From the NCBI GenBank assembly GCA_023401595.1, contig JAEXDQ010000015.1, forward strand, positions 1 through 64,000: a stretch of 64,000 nucleotides of DNA, read 5' to 3'. This DNA comes from Spirochaetota bacterium. GTDB taxonomy: Bacteria > Spirochaetota > Spirochaetia > Sphaerochaetales > Sphaerochaetaceae. The notes below the pieces were generated by a model. That model was not told where the DNA came from. It saw only the letters and a program-made list of their open reading frames with translations, and searched no databases. Shown here piece by piece: positions 63,501 through 64,000 of the stretch (positions are counted from its first letter, which is position 1; each line of letters begins with the position of its first letter). The position numbers were made by a program, and so were the translations under genes.

Positions 63501-63779
63501 ATGGCAAAGAAAATTTACGTTGGTAACATGAGTTACAACACCACCGAAGAAGAACTTCGGGACCTGTTCGCACAGTTCGGTACCGTACTTAGCGCAAACA
63601 TCATCATCGACCGCGAAACCCGTCGCCCCAAGGGGTTCGGTTTCGTTGAAATCGAAGAGGACTCCGCTGCGGAAGCCGCTATCTCCCAGCTCGACGGCAA
63701 GGAGTTCGGCGGACGCAATCTTCGCGTGAATGAAGCGATCGCAAAAACTCGCCCTGCACGCGGCAATTATCGCGACTAA
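63501..63779 (+). CDS. RRM-domain RNA-binding protein
   Basis: 92 aa consisting of a single RNA recognition motif. RNP2 is IYVGNM (5-10) and RNP1 is KGFGFVEI (about 44-51), both with the aromatic residues that stack on RNA. A short tail RPARGNYRD follows. Bacterial RRM proteins of this size occur in spirochetes and cyanobacteria and are often cold- or stress-regulated; targets are unknown. ATG 63501 has GAAGGA 9 nt upstream. A terminator follows. Confidence 0.94.
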   Translation: MAKKIYVGNMSYNTTEEELRDLFAQFGTVLSANIIIDRETRRPKGFGFVEIEEDSAAEAAISQLDGKEFGGRNLRVNEAIAKTRPARGNYRD

Positions 63780-63805
63780 TCACATTTGACAGACTCAGTA
63801 ATGGG

Positions 63806-63834
63806 ACGGGACCGAAACATCGGTCCCGTTTTCA
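63806..63834 (+). terminator. Intrinsic terminator of the RRM gene
   Basis: ACGGGACCG (63806-63814) and CGGTCCCGT (63821-63829) form a 9-bp stem with loop AAACAT, followed by TTTCATTTT. It is 27 nt after the stop codon. Confidence 0.92.
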
Positions 63835-63948
63835 TTTTGTCCAGGCCACGGCGCATGTCCCTCAGACCGCAGTAAAAATACCGATGGACGCGGACGGCCC
63901 AAGGACAATCCCGAAAGCCTCGAGAAAACAAGGTCCATGTAGCCGGCG

Positions 63949-63999
63949 TTATCCAATGAACGTGAAACGCTTGTACACGATACCGTCCCGCTCGACCGT
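63949..63999 (-). CDS. Possible C-terminal end of a minus-strand gene
   Basis: A frame entering from the right edge ends TVERDGIVYKRFTFIG with TAA at 63951-63949. The composition looks protein-like, but the fragment is too short to identify. It is the only candidate gene in the final 160 nt. Confidence 0.3.
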   Translation of the reverse strand, partial: TVERDGIVYKRFTFIG

Positions 64000-64000
64000 T

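Overview
The window looks like chromosomal DNA of a fermentative, carbohydrate-scavenging anaerobe, most likely a free-living spirochete of the Sphaerochaeta group. This rests on substrate-binding proteins whose leaders end in FAAG-x-(S/Q)-E-K (spirochete style), several sugar ABC transporters with no ATPase gene of their own, YesM/YesN-type regulation, and [FeFe]-hydrogenase genes next to Rex. It is an inference from gene content; no rRNA or tRNA is visible.

Layout. 1-10.7 kb: a complete type I-C CRISPR-Cas island (cas3-cas5c-cas8c-cas7c-cas4-cas1-cas2, leader, 26 spacers), bounded on the left by an ISL3-type transposase tail and on the right by a decayed IS3-family transposase that cuts into the last repeat. 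10.8-18.2 kb: yaaA, then an alpha-galactoside locus on the minus strand (GH4 melA, two permeases, a binding protein with a frameshift, a phosphodiesterase) facing a divergent AraC regulator. 18.3-20.7 kb: an AlbA_2-domain protein and an unknown protein. 20.8-31.6 kb: a pectin/rhamnogalacturonan-type operon (two Gfo/Idh/MocA oxidoreductases, GH105 hydrolase, ABC binding protein and permeases, Zn-alcohol dehydrogenase, YesM kinase, YesN regulator). 31.9-38.4 kb: an AT-richer block with a DegT aminotransferase, a TRAP transporter and an M81 (MlrC-type) metallopeptidase under a divergent GntR/FCD regulator. 38.5-45.7 kb: an alpha-glucosyl-disaccharide phosphorolysis operon (LacI regulator, binding protein, two permeases, GH65 phosphorylase, beta-phosphoglucomutase).

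46-58 kb: free-methionine-sulfoxide reductase, then a redox/hydrogen block: a ferredoxin-linked [FeFe]-hydrogenase, two small thioredoxin-fold 2Fe-2S proteins, a SpoIIE-type phosphatase, and a PAS-bearing [FeFe]-hydrogenase-like protein (HydS), with rex, ispH and the yajC-secD-secF export genes upstream on the same strand. 58-64 kb: groEL, a Zn-alcohol dehydrogenase, a DUF92/phytol-kinase pair resembling the two plant prenol-phosphorylating enzymes, and an RRM RNA-binding protein with a structured leader.

The points most worth following are the two CRISPR spacers that match one another on opposite strands, the HydS/SpoIIE/Rex block, the TRAP-M81-DegT locus, the VTE5/VTE6-like pair, and several regulatory repeats (AraC half-sites, GntR half-sites, a non-CIRCE palindrome over the groEL -10).
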